Below, in pieces: positions 18,442-26,654 of a DNA stretch of 64,000 nt (positions are counted from its first letter, which is position 1; each line of letters opens with the position of its first letter). The notes beneath the pieces are model-generated. The model had not been told where the DNA came from. It saw nothing but the letters and a program-made list of their open reading frames with translations, and did not search any database. Position numbers and translations under genes: made by a program. Source of the stretch: JAWKWH01 sp963669415. Lineage in GTDB: Bacteria; Pseudomonadota; Alphaproteobacteria; Rhizobiales; Rhizobiaceae. The DNA lies in the NCBI GenBank assembly GCA_963669415.2, contig CAXXPS010000002.1, forward strand, positions 2,170,001 to 2,234,000. The letters are read 5' to 3'.

Positions 18442-18462
18442 TTGCTGTTCAACGGTACTTGA

Positions 18463-19269
18463 TTACAGCCAGCCATTGTCTCGGAGGTCAGGCTCAAATG
18501 ATCGCCCAATCGGGATTTCTGTACCGTCACGCGTCACGATAATTCGCCGCCGCGCCTCTTTCTTGATTTCGGCGATTGCCGCCCGCGAAACCCACCATGA
18601 TTTGTGAACCTGCAAGCCATCAGTTGGCTGCAGTTCCCGGCTGGCGTCACTCATCCGGTGAAGGGTCAATCCATTTCCTTCATTCGTAAATACTCGAAGA
18701 TAGTGGTCTTCCATCTGCATGTACCAAATGATGCCGTTGAGTCCGTCAGGCCGGCGCGAAAGCATACCGATTGCCGGCAGTACTGAACCCTCCGGGTTTT
18801 GTTCGGTCGCCGGTTGATCCCCCAGATCTGATGTCGGCAATGTATCCGGTCCGGAAGCAAAAAGCGGCCACCGCTCGACCAGTACGTACTGAACCAAACA
18901 GAACACCGTATTGATCACCGAGACGTTCAGATATGTCAGCCATGGCGGCGGAAGTTGCCCACCAGGCGCCAAGATTGTCTGAACCAGCCAGCGGACTTCG
19001 AATGTAATCGGCACCGCGCCGATCAAAGCCGAAGCAATGAGCAAAACCCATCCCGGCCATCGACCGGTGCCGAACGAGGCGCGTACACCGCGCGATATCA
19101 ATATCATCTGAAGCCAACCTGCGGTGACCGCCGTCAGCCAAAATGCGGCCTGCTCGGGAAGTTCGGAGAATCTTCCTTCTTCGTTGACCGAAATCCACAC
19201 CATCAGGCTTGCGGTCACAACGATTGCGATCGCGTAGCGCAGGTAAAGGTTTTCGCGCAGGCGGGTCAT
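18463..19269 (-). CDS. Membrane-bound LytTR-domain transcriptional regulator
   Basis: A 268-residue protein with four probable membrane helices in the first 130 residues and a C-terminal LytTR DNA-binding domain (about 165-265), including MQMEDHYLRVFTNEG and QVHKSWWVSR, which match the core of the fold. Such proteins sense a signal at the membrane and bind DNA directly, without a response-regulator receiver. It is divergent from the DUF2141 gene, with about 160 bases between, so that pair is a plausible target. The signal is unknown. It converges with purH. Confidence 0.87.
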   Translation of the reverse strand: MTRLRENLYLRYAIAIVVTASLMVWISVNEEGRFSELPEQAAFWLTAVTAGWLQMILISRGVRASFGTGRWPGWVLLIASALIGAVPITFEVRWLVQTILAPGGQLPPPWLTYLNVSVINTVFCLVQYVLVERWPLFASGPDTLPTSDLGDQPATEQNPEGSVLPAIGMLSRRPDGLNGIIWYMQMEDHYLRVFTNEGNGLTLHRMSDASRELQPTDGLQVHKSWWVSRAAIAEIKKEARRRIIVTRDGTEIPIGRSFEPDLRDNGWL

Positions 19270-19430
19270 GTTTCTGCAAGGTTCATTTCAGATGCACCGT
19301 TGGCGTTTCGTGAACGGTACCACCGGCACTACTCGCGAACAATTCGGCATCTTCCCGAAGCTCTGCTGGCAGGCGGCTGAACAAGCGCAAATAGTCCGGC
19401 CATCGCAATCAATTGAGGAAGGAATACACC

Positions 19431-19982
19431 ATGAAACCGACTTTTCTGTTGCCGGCTTTGGCTTCCATAGTCATTGCCTCGCAAGCGCAATCCGGCGATC
19501 TTGAGATCGATATCACAGGCTTTCCGACGGATGACGGAATGGCCCGGATTGTTCTAATGAGCGGACCTGACGAATATGCCGGAAAGGCACCGGTCACACT
19601 GACTGATTCCGTTCCAATCGTCGATGGCAAGGCACGGTGGGTGAAAGCGCTGCCTTCCGGACGCTATGCGGTAATCGCGCATCATGATGGTAATTCCAAC
19701 GACGAACTGGACCGGCCGGTATTTCAGCTTCCTGTTGAAGCGTACGGATATTCAAACGGAGCCTGGACAAGTTTTGGCCTACCGGATTTTGACCAGACCG
19801 CCTTTGTTGTCGCAGAGGAAACAAGCAGGCAGACCATTTCAGTACGATACAACGCGATCTATTCAGTTGGGCAGACGCTTCTCGTCGCCATGGTTGCGCT
19901 GATGGCCCTGTTTGGCGGAGCGACGATAGTCCGAAGATGTCGCAATTCTGCTGTCTCATTTGCAAAAGCCGGAGGTGAGTGA
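19431..19982 (+). CDS. DUF2141 family exported protein with C-terminal membrane anchor
   Basis: A 183-residue protein with a signal peptide (MKPTFLLPALASIVIASQAQSG) and a DUF2141 domain (about 22-135), including DLEIDITGF, RIVLMSG and the end GRYAVIAHHDGNSNDELD...PVEAYGYSNGA. The function of DUF2141 is unknown. A hydrophobic helix, VGQTLLVAMVALMALFGGATIV, at about 147-168 is followed by Arg/Lys residues, so the protein is probably anchored with its domain in the periplasm; most DUF2141 proteins lack this anchor. The start has GGAAGGAA upstream. The next gene follows after one base. Confidence 0.8.
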   Translation: MKPTFLLPALASIVIASQAQSGDLEIDITGFPTDDGMARIVLMSGPDEYAGKAPVTLTDSVPIVDGKARWVKALPSGRYAVIAHHDGNSNDELDRPVFQLPVEAYGYSNGAWTSFGLPDFDQTAFVVAEETSRQTISVRYNAIYSVGQTLLVAMVALMALFGGATIVRRCRNSAVSFAKAGGE

Positions 19983-19983
19983 G

Positions 19984-20607
19984 ATGGAGGTGAGAACGAT
20001 TATTCGCCTCGGCGGCGTCTGCATGATGATCAGCGGACCAGCGCTTGGCTATTCATACATCGCCCATCCCACACACATGACGCCAGAGGTCATCGGCTCG
20101 TCCTTCTGGATATTGATCCATGCCTTGTTTGCGGTCTCGCTGGTCTTTGGTCTGTTGGGAACCCTGGCGCTCTATGCGCCCGGCGCAACACGCAGCGGTG
20201 TGCTCGGGCTGGTTGGCTTCATAACGCTGTTTGTCGGCATGATGTTGATCTTCGGACTGGACTATTACGAGACGCTGATCGCTCCCCATCTTGCGGTCCA
20301 TTATCCGCAAGTGATTGCAGACCACGGTGCCGGCGATGCAATGGGTCCGGTAGCGATCTTCTTTCCTCTAGCCGGGATGATGACCGTTATTGGTTACGCG
20401 CTGTTGGGTATGGCGTGGTTGCGCAACTCCATTGTCTCCACGCAGCTTGGCGTTGTCCTGATTGTGACGGCACTGGCCTTTGGTTTTGGGCTGAGCCCGT
20501 TGGGCGGGCTGATGGCGGCGCGGATCACGGCAGCCGCATTCGGACTATGCCTGATGGGGATCGGGTTTGCCGCATGGCGACATTTCGACCGCTTTCAACC
20601 GGCTTGA
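19984..20607 (+). CDS. Multi-pass membrane protein of unknown function
   Basis: A 207-residue protein with about six hydrophobic helices and short loops. The motif SYIAHPTHMTPEVIGSSFW follows the first helix, and LDYYETLIAPHLAVHYPQVIADHG lies in a periplasmic or cytoplasmic loop near residue 90-113. Several histidines sit in these two loops. I do not recognise a family. The start at 19984 has GGAGGTGAG 4-12 bases upstream and lies one base after the DUF2141 stop, so the two are co-translated. With the divergent LytTR regulator they look like a small membrane module. Confidence 0.75.
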   Translation: MEVRTIIRLGGVCMMISGPALGYSYIAHPTHMTPEVIGSSFWILIHALFAVSLVFGLLGTLALYAPGATRSGVLGLVGFITLFVGMMLIFGLDYYETLIAPHLAVHYPQVIADHGAGDAMGPVAIFFPLAGMMTVIGYALLGMAWLRNSIVSTQLGVVLIVTALAFGFGLSPLGGLMAARITAAAFGLCLMGIGFAAWRHFDRFQPA

Positions 20608-20662
20608 CAAAAATCGGAATGAGCAGGGAGGCAATGGTTTCGCCTTGCCTCCCGATTTGGCC

Positions 20663-21544
20663 TCAGGCGAAGATCGCGCGATTGGAGCTCACTGTTTGCT
20701 GAATGTAATTCACCGCAACCTGAATCTGAGGTAGTGACCTCGTCGATTCATGATAGACGATCCAGTACGCCCGGCGTACAGGCTCAACAAATTCCAGTGC
20801 AACCAGATCGTCATGGGCCCGGCCAATGAAAGTGTGCAAAATTCCGATTCCGGCGCCAGCGCGTACCGCTTCGACCTGTCCCAGCGCGGAGGAAATCTGA
20901 AACGATGCGCTCCAATCGGCGCTGAATTCACCCGCATAATCGAGCGACGGGTTGATCACCAGGTCGGACACGTAGCCGACCAGCCGGTGTTCGGAAAGTT
21001 CTGCCGCGCTTTGGGGTACGCCGTGTCTGGCCACATAGGTTTTCGATGCAAAAAGCTGGAGGGTATAGTCAACCAGTTTGGAGGCGACGAGCCTGCCCTC
21101 TGAGGGTCTTTCGACCGTGATCGCTATATCGGCTTCGTGACGCGACAACGAAAATGATCGCGGAACCGGGACGAGCTGGACCTGCAGCGATGGGTTCTGT
21201 TCGGCCAATCCAGACAAACGTGGCGCGAGAAACACTACACCAAAACCATCAGGCGCTCCGATTCGAACCGTGCCGGCAATCGCAGCTTCCTCGGGCGCCA
21301 CAGCAGCCTGGGCGCCGTTGATCTCCGATTCGATTTTCTCGGCAATTTTCAGCAAACGATCGCCGGCCGGTGTCAATGTTGAACCGGAGGTTTGTCGATG
21401 GAACAGAAGCCCACCTGTTGCCTGTTCGAGAGCGGTCACGCGGCGCGCAACCGTGGCATGGTTCAACCCGAGGCGCTTTGCGGCACCAAGCAGTTGCCCG
21501 GCGCGAGCGACTGCCAGAAAGATTTTCAAATCATCCCAGTTCAT
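20663..21544 (-). CDS. LysR family transcriptional regulator (next to mmsA)
   Basis: A 293-residue LysR regulator. The N-terminal winged helix-turn-helix is MNWDDLKIFLAVARAGQLLGAAKRLGLNHATVARRVTALE, followed by an effector-binding domain of normal length. The variant RVTALEQATGGLLFHRQTSG is typical of the subgroup that controls aldehyde dehydrogenase and similar genes. It is divergent from mmsA, with 149 bases between, so mmsA is its likely target and valine or related catabolites its possible signals. That is inferred from position only. Confidence 0.9.
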   Translation of the reverse strand: MNWDDLKIFLAVARAGQLLGAAKRLGLNHATVARRVTALEQATGGLLFHRQTSGSTLTPAGDRLLKIAEKIESEINGAQAAVAPEEAAIAGTVRIGAPDGFGVVFLAPRLSGLAEQNPSLQVQLVPVPRSFSLSRHEADIAITVERPSEGRLVASKLVDYTLQLFASKTYVARHGVPQSAAELSEHRLVGYVSDLVINPSLDYAGEFSADWSASFQISSALGQVEAVRAGAGIGILHTFIGRAHDDLVALEFVEPVRRAYWIVYHESTRSLPQIQVAVNYIQQTVSSNRAIFA

Positions 21545-21693
21545 GATTCAAGGTACACCAGGTGGTGCGCCAATTAAAGCGCAGTATTGGCGTCATGTGA
21601 AAAATTGCACAACGGATACGTTTCCATTGGCATTGCCATTCCGATCGGGAACCGGGACAATGAGGATGAGCCAATTTTCAGGGAGTACGAGCG

Positions 21694-23193
21694 ATGCGTG
21701 ATATCGGACATTTCGTCGGCGGCAAGGTAATCGCCGGACAAAGCGGGCGGACAGGCGATGTCTACAATCCGGCGACCGGCGAGGTGCAGGCCAAGGTTGC
21801 GATGGCCAGTGCGGACGAAGTGGCATCGGTTGTCGCAGCCGCACAAGAAGCTCAGCCCGAGTGGGGTGCAACGAACCCGCAGCGCCGTGCCCGCGTAATG
21901 ATGGAATTTGTCCGGCTGCTCAATCGCGACATGGACAAACTGGCCGAGGTATTGTCCAGCGAGCACGGCAAGACCCTGCCCGATGCACGCGGTGACCTGC
22001 AGCGCGGCCTTGAAGTGGTCGAATACTGCATCGGAGCGCCGCAAATGTTGAAGGGCGAGTTTACCGACAGTGCTGGTCCTGGCATCGATATGTACTCGAT
22101 GCGGCAGCCACTCGGTGTGGTGGCCGCAATCATGCCATTCAACTTCCCTGCAATGATGCCGCTTTGGCATGTCGGTCCGGCGCTGGCCTGCGGCAATGCG
22201 GTGGTGTTGAAACCGTCTGAGCGCGATCCGTCGGTGCCGGTAATGATGGCCGAACTGTTCGTCGAAGCGGGTTTGCCGGAAAATGTTTTCCAGGTGGTCA
22301 ATGGCGACAAGGAAGCCGTCGATGCGCTGCTCGACAGCGAAGTTATTCAAGGCGTGTCGTTTGTGGGTTCAACGCCGATTGCGCAATACATATACAGCCG
22401 AGCCACCGCCAACGGCAAACGGGCGCAATGCTTCGGTGGCGCAAAGAACCACATGATTGTCATGCCTGACGCTGACATGGACCAGGCCGCCGATGCGCTT
22501 GTGGGCGCAGGGTTTGGCGCGGCCGGTGAGCGTTGCATGGCCGTTTCAGTTGCTGTTCCCGTTGGCGAAAAGACCGCTGACGCACTGGTGGACAAGCTCG
22601 TTCCCCGCGTCGAAAAATTGCGCGTCGCACCCTACACGGCCGGCGAGGATGTCGACATGGGCCCGGTCGTGACCCGGGAATCAAAGGAGCGCATTCTTGG
22701 CCTCATTCAGTCGGGGGTCGATCACGGTGCGGAACTGGTCGTCGACAACCGCGATTTCTCCCTGCAGGGCTATGAGAACGGCTTTTTCGTCGGTCCGCAT
22801 CTGTTCGACAAGGTCACGCCCGACATGGACATCTACAAGACCGAGATCTTCGGACCGGTGCTTTCGACCGTTCGTGCCAACAGCTATGAAGAAGCACTCG
22901 GGCTGGCGATGAACCACGAATATGGTAACGGTACCGCGATCTTTACCCGGGACGGCGATACCGCGCGCGATTTTGCCAACCGGATCAATATCGGCATGGT
23001 CGGCATCAATGTGCCGATTCCGGTGCCGCTGGCCTATCACACGTTTGGTGGCTGGAAGAAATCCATGTTTGGCGATCTAAACCAGCACGGGCCGGATTCA
23101 TTCCGTTTCTACACCCGCACAAAGACTGTGACATCCCGCTGGCCGTCTGGCCTCAAGGAAGGCGGCGAGTTCCATTTCAAGGCGATGGACTAG
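21694..23193 (+). CDS. mmsA: MmsA, CoA-acylating methylmalonate-semialdehyde dehydrogenase
   Basis: NAD-dependent aldehyde dehydrogenase of 499 residues, converting methylmalonate or malonate semialdehyde to propionyl-CoA or acetyl-CoA in valine and inositol breakdown. The catalytic cysteine is Cys281 in AGERCMAVS, with the oxyanion Asn150 in MPFNFP. The segment FGGAKNH at 247-253 lacks the general-base Glu of ordinary aldehyde dehydrogenases, which is the mark of the CoA-acylating type. The start has GGGAG within 15 bases upstream. It stands alone between its divergent LysR gene and a terminator. Confidence 0.95.
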   Translation: MRDIGHFVGGKVIAGQSGRTGDVYNPATGEVQAKVAMASADEVASVVAAAQEAQPEWGATNPQRRARVMMEFVRLLNRDMDKLAEVLSSEHGKTLPDARGDLQRGLEVVEYCIGAPQMLKGEFTDSAGPGIDMYSMRQPLGVVAAIMPFNFPAMMPLWHVGPALACGNAVVLKPSERDPSVPVMMAELFVEAGLPENVFQVVNGDKEAVDALLDSEVIQGVSFVGSTPIAQYIYSRATANGKRAQCFGGAKNHMIVMPDADMDQAADALVGAGFGAAGERCMAVSVAVPVGEKTADALVDKLVPRVEKLRVAPYTAGEDVDMGPVVTRESKERILGLIQSGVDHGAELVVDNRDFSLQGYENGFFVGPHLFDKVTPDMDIYKTEIFGPVLSTVRANSYEEALGLAMNHEYGNGTAIFTRDGDTARDFANRINIGMVGINVPIPVPLAYHTFGGWKKSMFGDLNQHGPDSFRFYTRTKTVTSRWPSGLKEGGEFHFKAMD

Positions 23194-23215
23194 GCTTTTT
23201 GGGTCATCAATTCTC

Positions 23216-23246
23216 CAAAAACCGCCCAGTATGGGCGGTTTTTCTT
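23216..23246 (+). terminator. Rho-independent terminator of mmsA
   Basis: AAAACCGCCC and GGGCGGTTTT form a 10-bp perfect stem with loop AGTAT, followed by TTTCTTT. It lies 25 bases after the mmsA stop. Confidence 0.88.
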
Positions 23247-23311
23247 TGAAAGAAGCAAATTTGTCGATTTTTCAATCCCGACACCGTGATTGGCCGTGAC
23301 CCGAATCATCC

Positions 23312-23340
23312 TTGTCGCCGTTTGAGACAATCACCATATC
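23312..23340 (+). promoter_or_regulatory. Possible sigma-70 promoter of the hairpin-controlled small gene
   Basis: TTGTCG at 23312-23317 and CATATC at 23335-23340 are spaced by 17 bases. They lie just upstream of the leader ORF at 23377. The match is moderate. Confidence 0.35.
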
Positions 23341-23376
23341 AGGGCCATGAGCAGCCAATGCGACAGGAGGCGCAAA

Positions 23377-23430
23377 GTGTTGATCATAAACGGTAAAACC
23401 GGAGAACCGGACAAGGCCGTGGTGCGTTAG
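23377..23430 (+). CDS. 17-codon leader ORF before an RBS-masking hairpin
   Basis: GTG start with AGGAGG 6 bases upstream, a near-ideal ribosome site. The peptide would read MLIINGKTGEPDKAVVR and then stop at TAG 23428-23430, exactly at the foot of the hairpin described next. A TTG at 23380 could also start it. I recognise no family. Position and the good ribosome site suggest a leader peptide that couples translation to the downstream gene. It could also be the remnant of a longer gene. Confidence 0.4.
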   Translation: MLIINGKTGEPDKAVVR

Positions 23431-23476
23431 CACTTCACTTCTTGCCTTGTTCGGTCAAGGCAAAGGAGAAGTGCTA
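23428..23476 (+). promoter_or_regulatory. Hairpin that masks the Shine-Dalgarno of the next gene
   Basis: The arm AGCACTTC...TTGCCTTG (23429-23449) pairs with CAAGGCAA...GAAGTGCT (23456-23475) around the loop TTCGGT. This gives about 19 pairs with one A/A mismatch and one bulged C. The Shine-Dalgarno AAGGAG (23463-23468) lies inside the right arm and the ATG starts at 23476. There is no following T-run, so it is not a standard terminator. Confidence 0.65.
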
Positions 23477-23790
23477 TGACTATTCGCAAGATTGGCAGAG
23501 CAATAACCGGCGCCGTGCTTGCAGCCGTTGTGACAATCGGTCTTTCGGCTGGCCCGGCCGCCGCACAGGCCTGCTCGAAACATGAAGAAATCGTCGAGAA
23601 GCTGAAGGGCAAGTTTCAAGAGAAACAGCTCGGCTACGGGTTGATTGGCGACAAGGCGATCATGGAGATCTATGCCTCCAAGAAGGGGTCGTGGACAATC
23701 ATCGTCACCCGGTCCAACGGAATCTCATGCGTTGTTGCAGCCGGCACCGATTGGGAGCGAACCATCGAAGTGGCCGGCCAGGCAGTTTGA
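23476..23790 (+). CDS. Small exported protein of unknown function
   Basis: A 104-residue protein with a clear signal peptide (to about residue 30, ending GPAAAQA). Two cysteines remain in the mature part (33 and 85) and could form a disulphide in the periplasm. The mature sequence contains EIVEKLKGKFQEKQLGYGLIGDKAIMEIYASKKGSWTIIVTRSNG. Similar small secreted proteins occur in Rhizobiales, but I know of no assigned function. Start ATG at 23476 has GGAG 7 bases upstream, inside the hairpin described above, so its translation is probably conditional. It converges with the GntR gene. Confidence 0.8.
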   Translation: MTIRKIGRAITGAVLAAVVTIGLSAGPAAAQACSKHEEIVEKLKGKFQEKQLGYGLIGDKAIMEIYASKKGSWTIIVTRSNGISCVVAAGTDWERTIEVAGQAV

Positions 23791-23831
23791 ACTCCATTAG
23801 TGGATAATCGCGAATTGTCTCAGCGTGGCGG

Positions 23832-24551
23832 CTATCTGGTCGCCACGGCAACGGCATTGGATCGTAGAAGGTCCATCAGGTCACCGGCCTTGCGGACCGC
23901 TTCTTCTTCATCTCTGTTGACTATCGCGCCGACGATCCCAAGGTGGGCTTCCGTAGCGGCGGACAGCCCGTCCTCGCTTTGATAGCGGAACCAGAAGCGG
24001 CGCGAATGGGTCTGAAGGGGTGCGGCCAGCCTTGCAGCGAATACATTGTCAGCTGCCGCTGAAAGCGCCTCGTCAAACGCGCGATCTGCATCCAGAAAAG
24101 CCATAACGTCGCCCGTAAGCGCTGCCCTGCTCATCTTCAGTGATACATTGTGAAATTGCTTTGCCGATTCCCCGGTAAGATGTCTCGCTGCCGATCTCGC
24201 AAGAACGGTTTCGATACCCCTTCGCGCATCGATTACCTTGATCCAATCTGAAGGATTGAGTGCTGCGACGTATATGCCAGCGCGCGGCCTGATGGTGACA
24301 AATCCCTCCCAGGCCAGCCGCTGCACCGCCTCTCGGACAGGTGTGCGGCCAAGTTCGACTTGCTGCATGATCTCTGCTTCGGAAACGCTGGCTCCCGGTT
24401 GCAGGCTGAGTGTGACGATCAAGCGCTCGATTGCACGATAAGCGGCGACAGCTGCAGGTTCTGGCCGTTTTTCTTCCGTTTGGGTGACAATTTCTATTCG
24501 ATCGGAAATTTGTCTGCGCCTCCCGACTTCGCCATTGACAGTTTGACTCAA
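23832..24551 (-). CDS. GntR family (FCD type) transcriptional regulator
   Basis: A 239-residue regulator. The N-terminal winged helix is AAYRAIERLIVTLSLQPGASVSEAEIMQQVELGRTPVREAVQRLAWEGFVTIRPRAGIYVA (about 35-95), followed by an all-helical FCD effector domain. The only plausible start in frame is TTG at 24551; there is no Shine-Dalgarno, and the operator begins 5 bases upstream, so the message may be leaderless or nearly so. It is divergent from the DapA-family gene and almost certainly controls it. The effector is probably hydroxyproline or a breakdown product, inferred from the neighbours. Confidence 0.88.
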   Translation of the reverse strand: MSQTVNGEVGRRRQISDRIEIVTQTEEKRPEPAAVAAYRAIERLIVTLSLQPGASVSEAEIMQQVELGRTPVREAVQRLAWEGFVTIRPRAGIYVAALNPSDWIKVIDARRGIETVLARSAARHLTGESAKQFHNVSLKMSRAALTGDVMAFLDADRAFDEALSAAADNVFAARLAAPLQTHSRRFWFRYQSEDGLSAATEAHLGIVGAIVNRDEEEAVRKAGDLMDLLRSNAVAVATR

Positions 24552-24555
24552 CTAT

Positions 24556-24576
24556 TGATATATCACTGATATATCA
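24556..24576. promoter_or_regulatory. Tandem palindromic operator between GntR and DapA-family genes
   Basis: Two identical copies of the perfect 10-bp palindrome TGATATATCA stand side by side, separated by one C. They lie in the 42 bases between the divergent starts at 24551 and 24594, so a bound repressor would block both genes. Confidence 0.75.
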
Positions 24577-24593
24577 GAAGTGAGGGTATTTCA

Positions 24594-25487
24594 ATGTGGG
24601 CTGGTGTTTTTCCCGCGGTTACGACCAAATTTAATGAGGACGATACACTCGATCACGCCGAAATGGAGCGTTGTTTCGGGCTGCAGATGGATGCCGGTTG
24701 TGACGGCATCATCGTTGCCGGTTCACTCGGTGAGGGGCCGATGCTGTCGGATGAAGAGAAACTGGCAGTTTTGGGCACAGCGCAAAGTGCAGCCGGTGGA
24801 AAACCGGTATTAATGACCATCAATGCCGCTGCAACCAAGGAAGCCTGCGCATCCGCCAAATTGGCGGCTGAAGTCGGTGCTGATGGGCTCATGGTCGTGC
24901 CATCAATGGTCTATCACACAAATCACGATGAGACTCTGGCCACCTTGCGCGCGGTTGCCGAGGCCGGCGATCTTCCGATCATGATCTACTCCAACCGAGT
25001 GGCTTACCGCGTCGATGTCACCGTCGAGATGATGGAGCAATTGGCTGAAGACGCTCGTTTCGTTGCGGTAAAGGAATCCTCCGACGACATTCGCCGGTCA
25101 ACCGAGATCATCAACCGGCTTGGGGACCGCTATGATCTGTTCACGGGTGTCGACAATCTGGCTTTTGAAGCCTTGTCGGTCGGCGCCATCGGCTGGGTCG
25201 CCGGACTGGTAACAGCGTTTCCGCGTGAAACGGTCGCCATCTACCAGCTGATGAAACAAGGACGCCAAGCGGAGGCGCTTGCTGTCTACCGGTGGTTCAG
25301 GCCGCTTCTCGACCTCGATGTTTCGTCCTATCTGGTGCAGAACATCAAACTTGCCGAGGTGCACGCCATCGGCACCAATGACCGCGTTCGCATGCCGCGC
25401 CTGCCGCTTTCGGGAGATCGCCGAGCAACAGCCGAGGCGACGATCACGGAGGCGCTTGACTCAAGGCCGGCTCTGCCGGAATTCTGA
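24594..25487 (+). CDS. DapA-family lyase/deaminase, likely 1-pyrroline-4-hydroxy-2-carboxylate deaminase
   Basis: A 297-residue class I aldolase-fold protein of the dihydrodipicolinate synthase family. The Schiff-base lysine is in FVAVKESSDD near residue 162, with the conserved Tyr in IMIYSNR near 134 and the GSLGEGPMLSDEE motif near 43-55. In bacterial hydroxyproline breakdown an enzyme of this family converts 1-pyrroline-4-hydroxy-2-carboxylate to 2-oxoglutarate semialdehyde with release of ammonia. That specific role is inferred from the hydroxyproline epimerase gene that follows after 23 bases. Other DapA-family activities are possible. Confidence 0.8.
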   Translation: MWAGVFPAVTTKFNEDDTLDHAEMERCFGLQMDAGCDGIIVAGSLGEGPMLSDEEKLAVLGTAQSAAGGKPVLMTINAAATKEACASAKLAAEVGADGLMVVPSMVYHTNHDETLATLRAVAEAGDLPIMIYSNRVAYRVDVTVEMMEQLAEDARFVAVKESSDDIRRSTEIINRLGDRYDLFTGVDNLAFEALSVGAIGWVAGLVTAFPRETVAIYQLMKQGRQAEALAVYRWFRPLLDLDVSSYLVQNIKLAEVHAIGTNDRVRMPRLPLSGDRRATAEATITEALDSRPALPEF

Positions 25488-25510
25488 GAACCTTTAATCG
25501 GGACATCGCG

Positions 25511-26512
25511 ATGGCGCGGCACTCCTTCTTCTGCATCGACGGGCATACCTGCGGTAATCCGGTACGGCTGATAGCCGGTGGCGCGCCACCGCTGGCCGGC
25601 TCGACCATGATGGAAAAGCGGGCGCATTTTTTGGCCGAGTATGACTGGATTCGCACCGGGTTGATGTTTGAACCGCGCGGTCACGATATGATGTCCGGCT
25701 CGTTTCTCTATCCGCCGACACGTGAAGATTGCGATATTGCGATCCTGTTCATAGAGACTTCTGGCTGTTTGCCCATGTGCGGCCACGGAACCATCGGCAC
25801 GGTGACATTTGCACTGGAGCACGGTCTGGTGACACCGAAGACGCCTGGATTGCTGATGTTGGACACGCCCGCCGGAGTGGTGAGGGCAGAATACGTTCAG
25901 GACGGTGAATATGTCGAAAAGGTTCGTATCGCCAATGTGCCCTCCTTCCTGTACGCAGAAGACATGAAGGTCGATTGTCCGGACCTCGGTGAACTCTCTG
26001 TGGATGTTGCCTATGGCGGGAATTTTTATGCCATTGTCGAACCGCAAGAGAATTTTCGGGATATGGCTGACCATTCCGCCAGCCAACTCGTGACATGGAG
26101 TCCGGTTATTCGGGAGCGGCTCAACGAACAGTATCAATTCGAACACCCGGAGAACCCTGCAATCAACCGGTTGACCCACATTTTGTGGACCGGTGCACCG
26201 AGTTCGGACGGGGCCGATGCGCGCAATGCAGTCTTCTATGGCGACAAGGCGATTGACCGCAGCCCCTGCGGGACGGGGACCTCTGCCCGCATGGCGCAGC
26301 TTCACGCCCATGGGAAGCTTCAAAAAGGCGATAGTTTCGTTCACGAGTCGATTATCGGATCAACATTCGAAGGACGGGTGGAGGACGTTGCCATCGTCGG
26401 CGGCAAGCCGGGTATCATCCCGTCGGTCTCCGGCTGGGCGCGGATGACCGGATTGAACACGATTTTCCTTGATGACCGTGATCCGATGGTACGAGGTTTC
26501 TCGGTCTTATGA
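25511..26512 (+). CDS. 4-hydroxyproline 2-epimerase (proline racemase family)
   Basis: A 333-residue enzyme of the proline racemase family, which interconverts trans-4-hydroxy-L-proline and cis-4-hydroxy-D-proline. Both catalytic cysteines are present: Cys90 in MCGHGTIG and Cys253 in SPCGTGTSA. Having Cys at both sites separates it from the dehydratases of the family, which have Thr or Ser at one site. It is in one operon with the DapA-family gene under the GntR operator. The D-hydroxyproline dehydrogenase and the semialdehyde dehydrogenase needed to complete the pathway are not in this window. Confidence 0.88.
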   Translation: MARHSFFCIDGHTCGNPVRLIAGGAPPLAGSTMMEKRAHFLAEYDWIRTGLMFEPRGHDMMSGSFLYPPTREDCDIAILFIETSGCLPMCGHGTIGTVTFALEHGLVTPKTPGLLMLDTPAGVVRAEYVQDGEYVEKVRIANVPSFLYAEDMKVDCPDLGELSVDVAYGGNFYAIVEPQENFRDMADHSASQLVTWSPVIRERLNEQYQFEHPENPAINRLTHILWTGAPSSDGADARNAVFYGDKAIDRSPCGTGTSARMAQLHAHGKLQKGDSFVHESIIGSTFEGRVEDVAIVGGKPGIIPSVSGWARMTGLNTIFLDDRDPMVRGFSVL

Positions 26513-26654
26513 GGGTTCCATCAACCAACACACATATTTGGTGGGAGTTGGTCGCAATTTGCACAAAGTTTGAGATTGTCGGTGCGGAAACGCAAAGACA
26601 TTGTGTCGGACCAATGATAGCGCTACGCTAATTTGTTACGGGGTTGTGGCGTCG

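Noticed and set aside
22430..22460. Missing catalytic Glu in MmsA as a defect
   Set aside because: The GGAKNH form is the hallmark of CoA-acylating methylmalonate-semialdehyde dehydrogenases.
23428..23476. The hairpin before 23476 as an intrinsic terminator
   Set aside because: No T-tract follows; the ATG of a gene with a good ribosome site begins at once.
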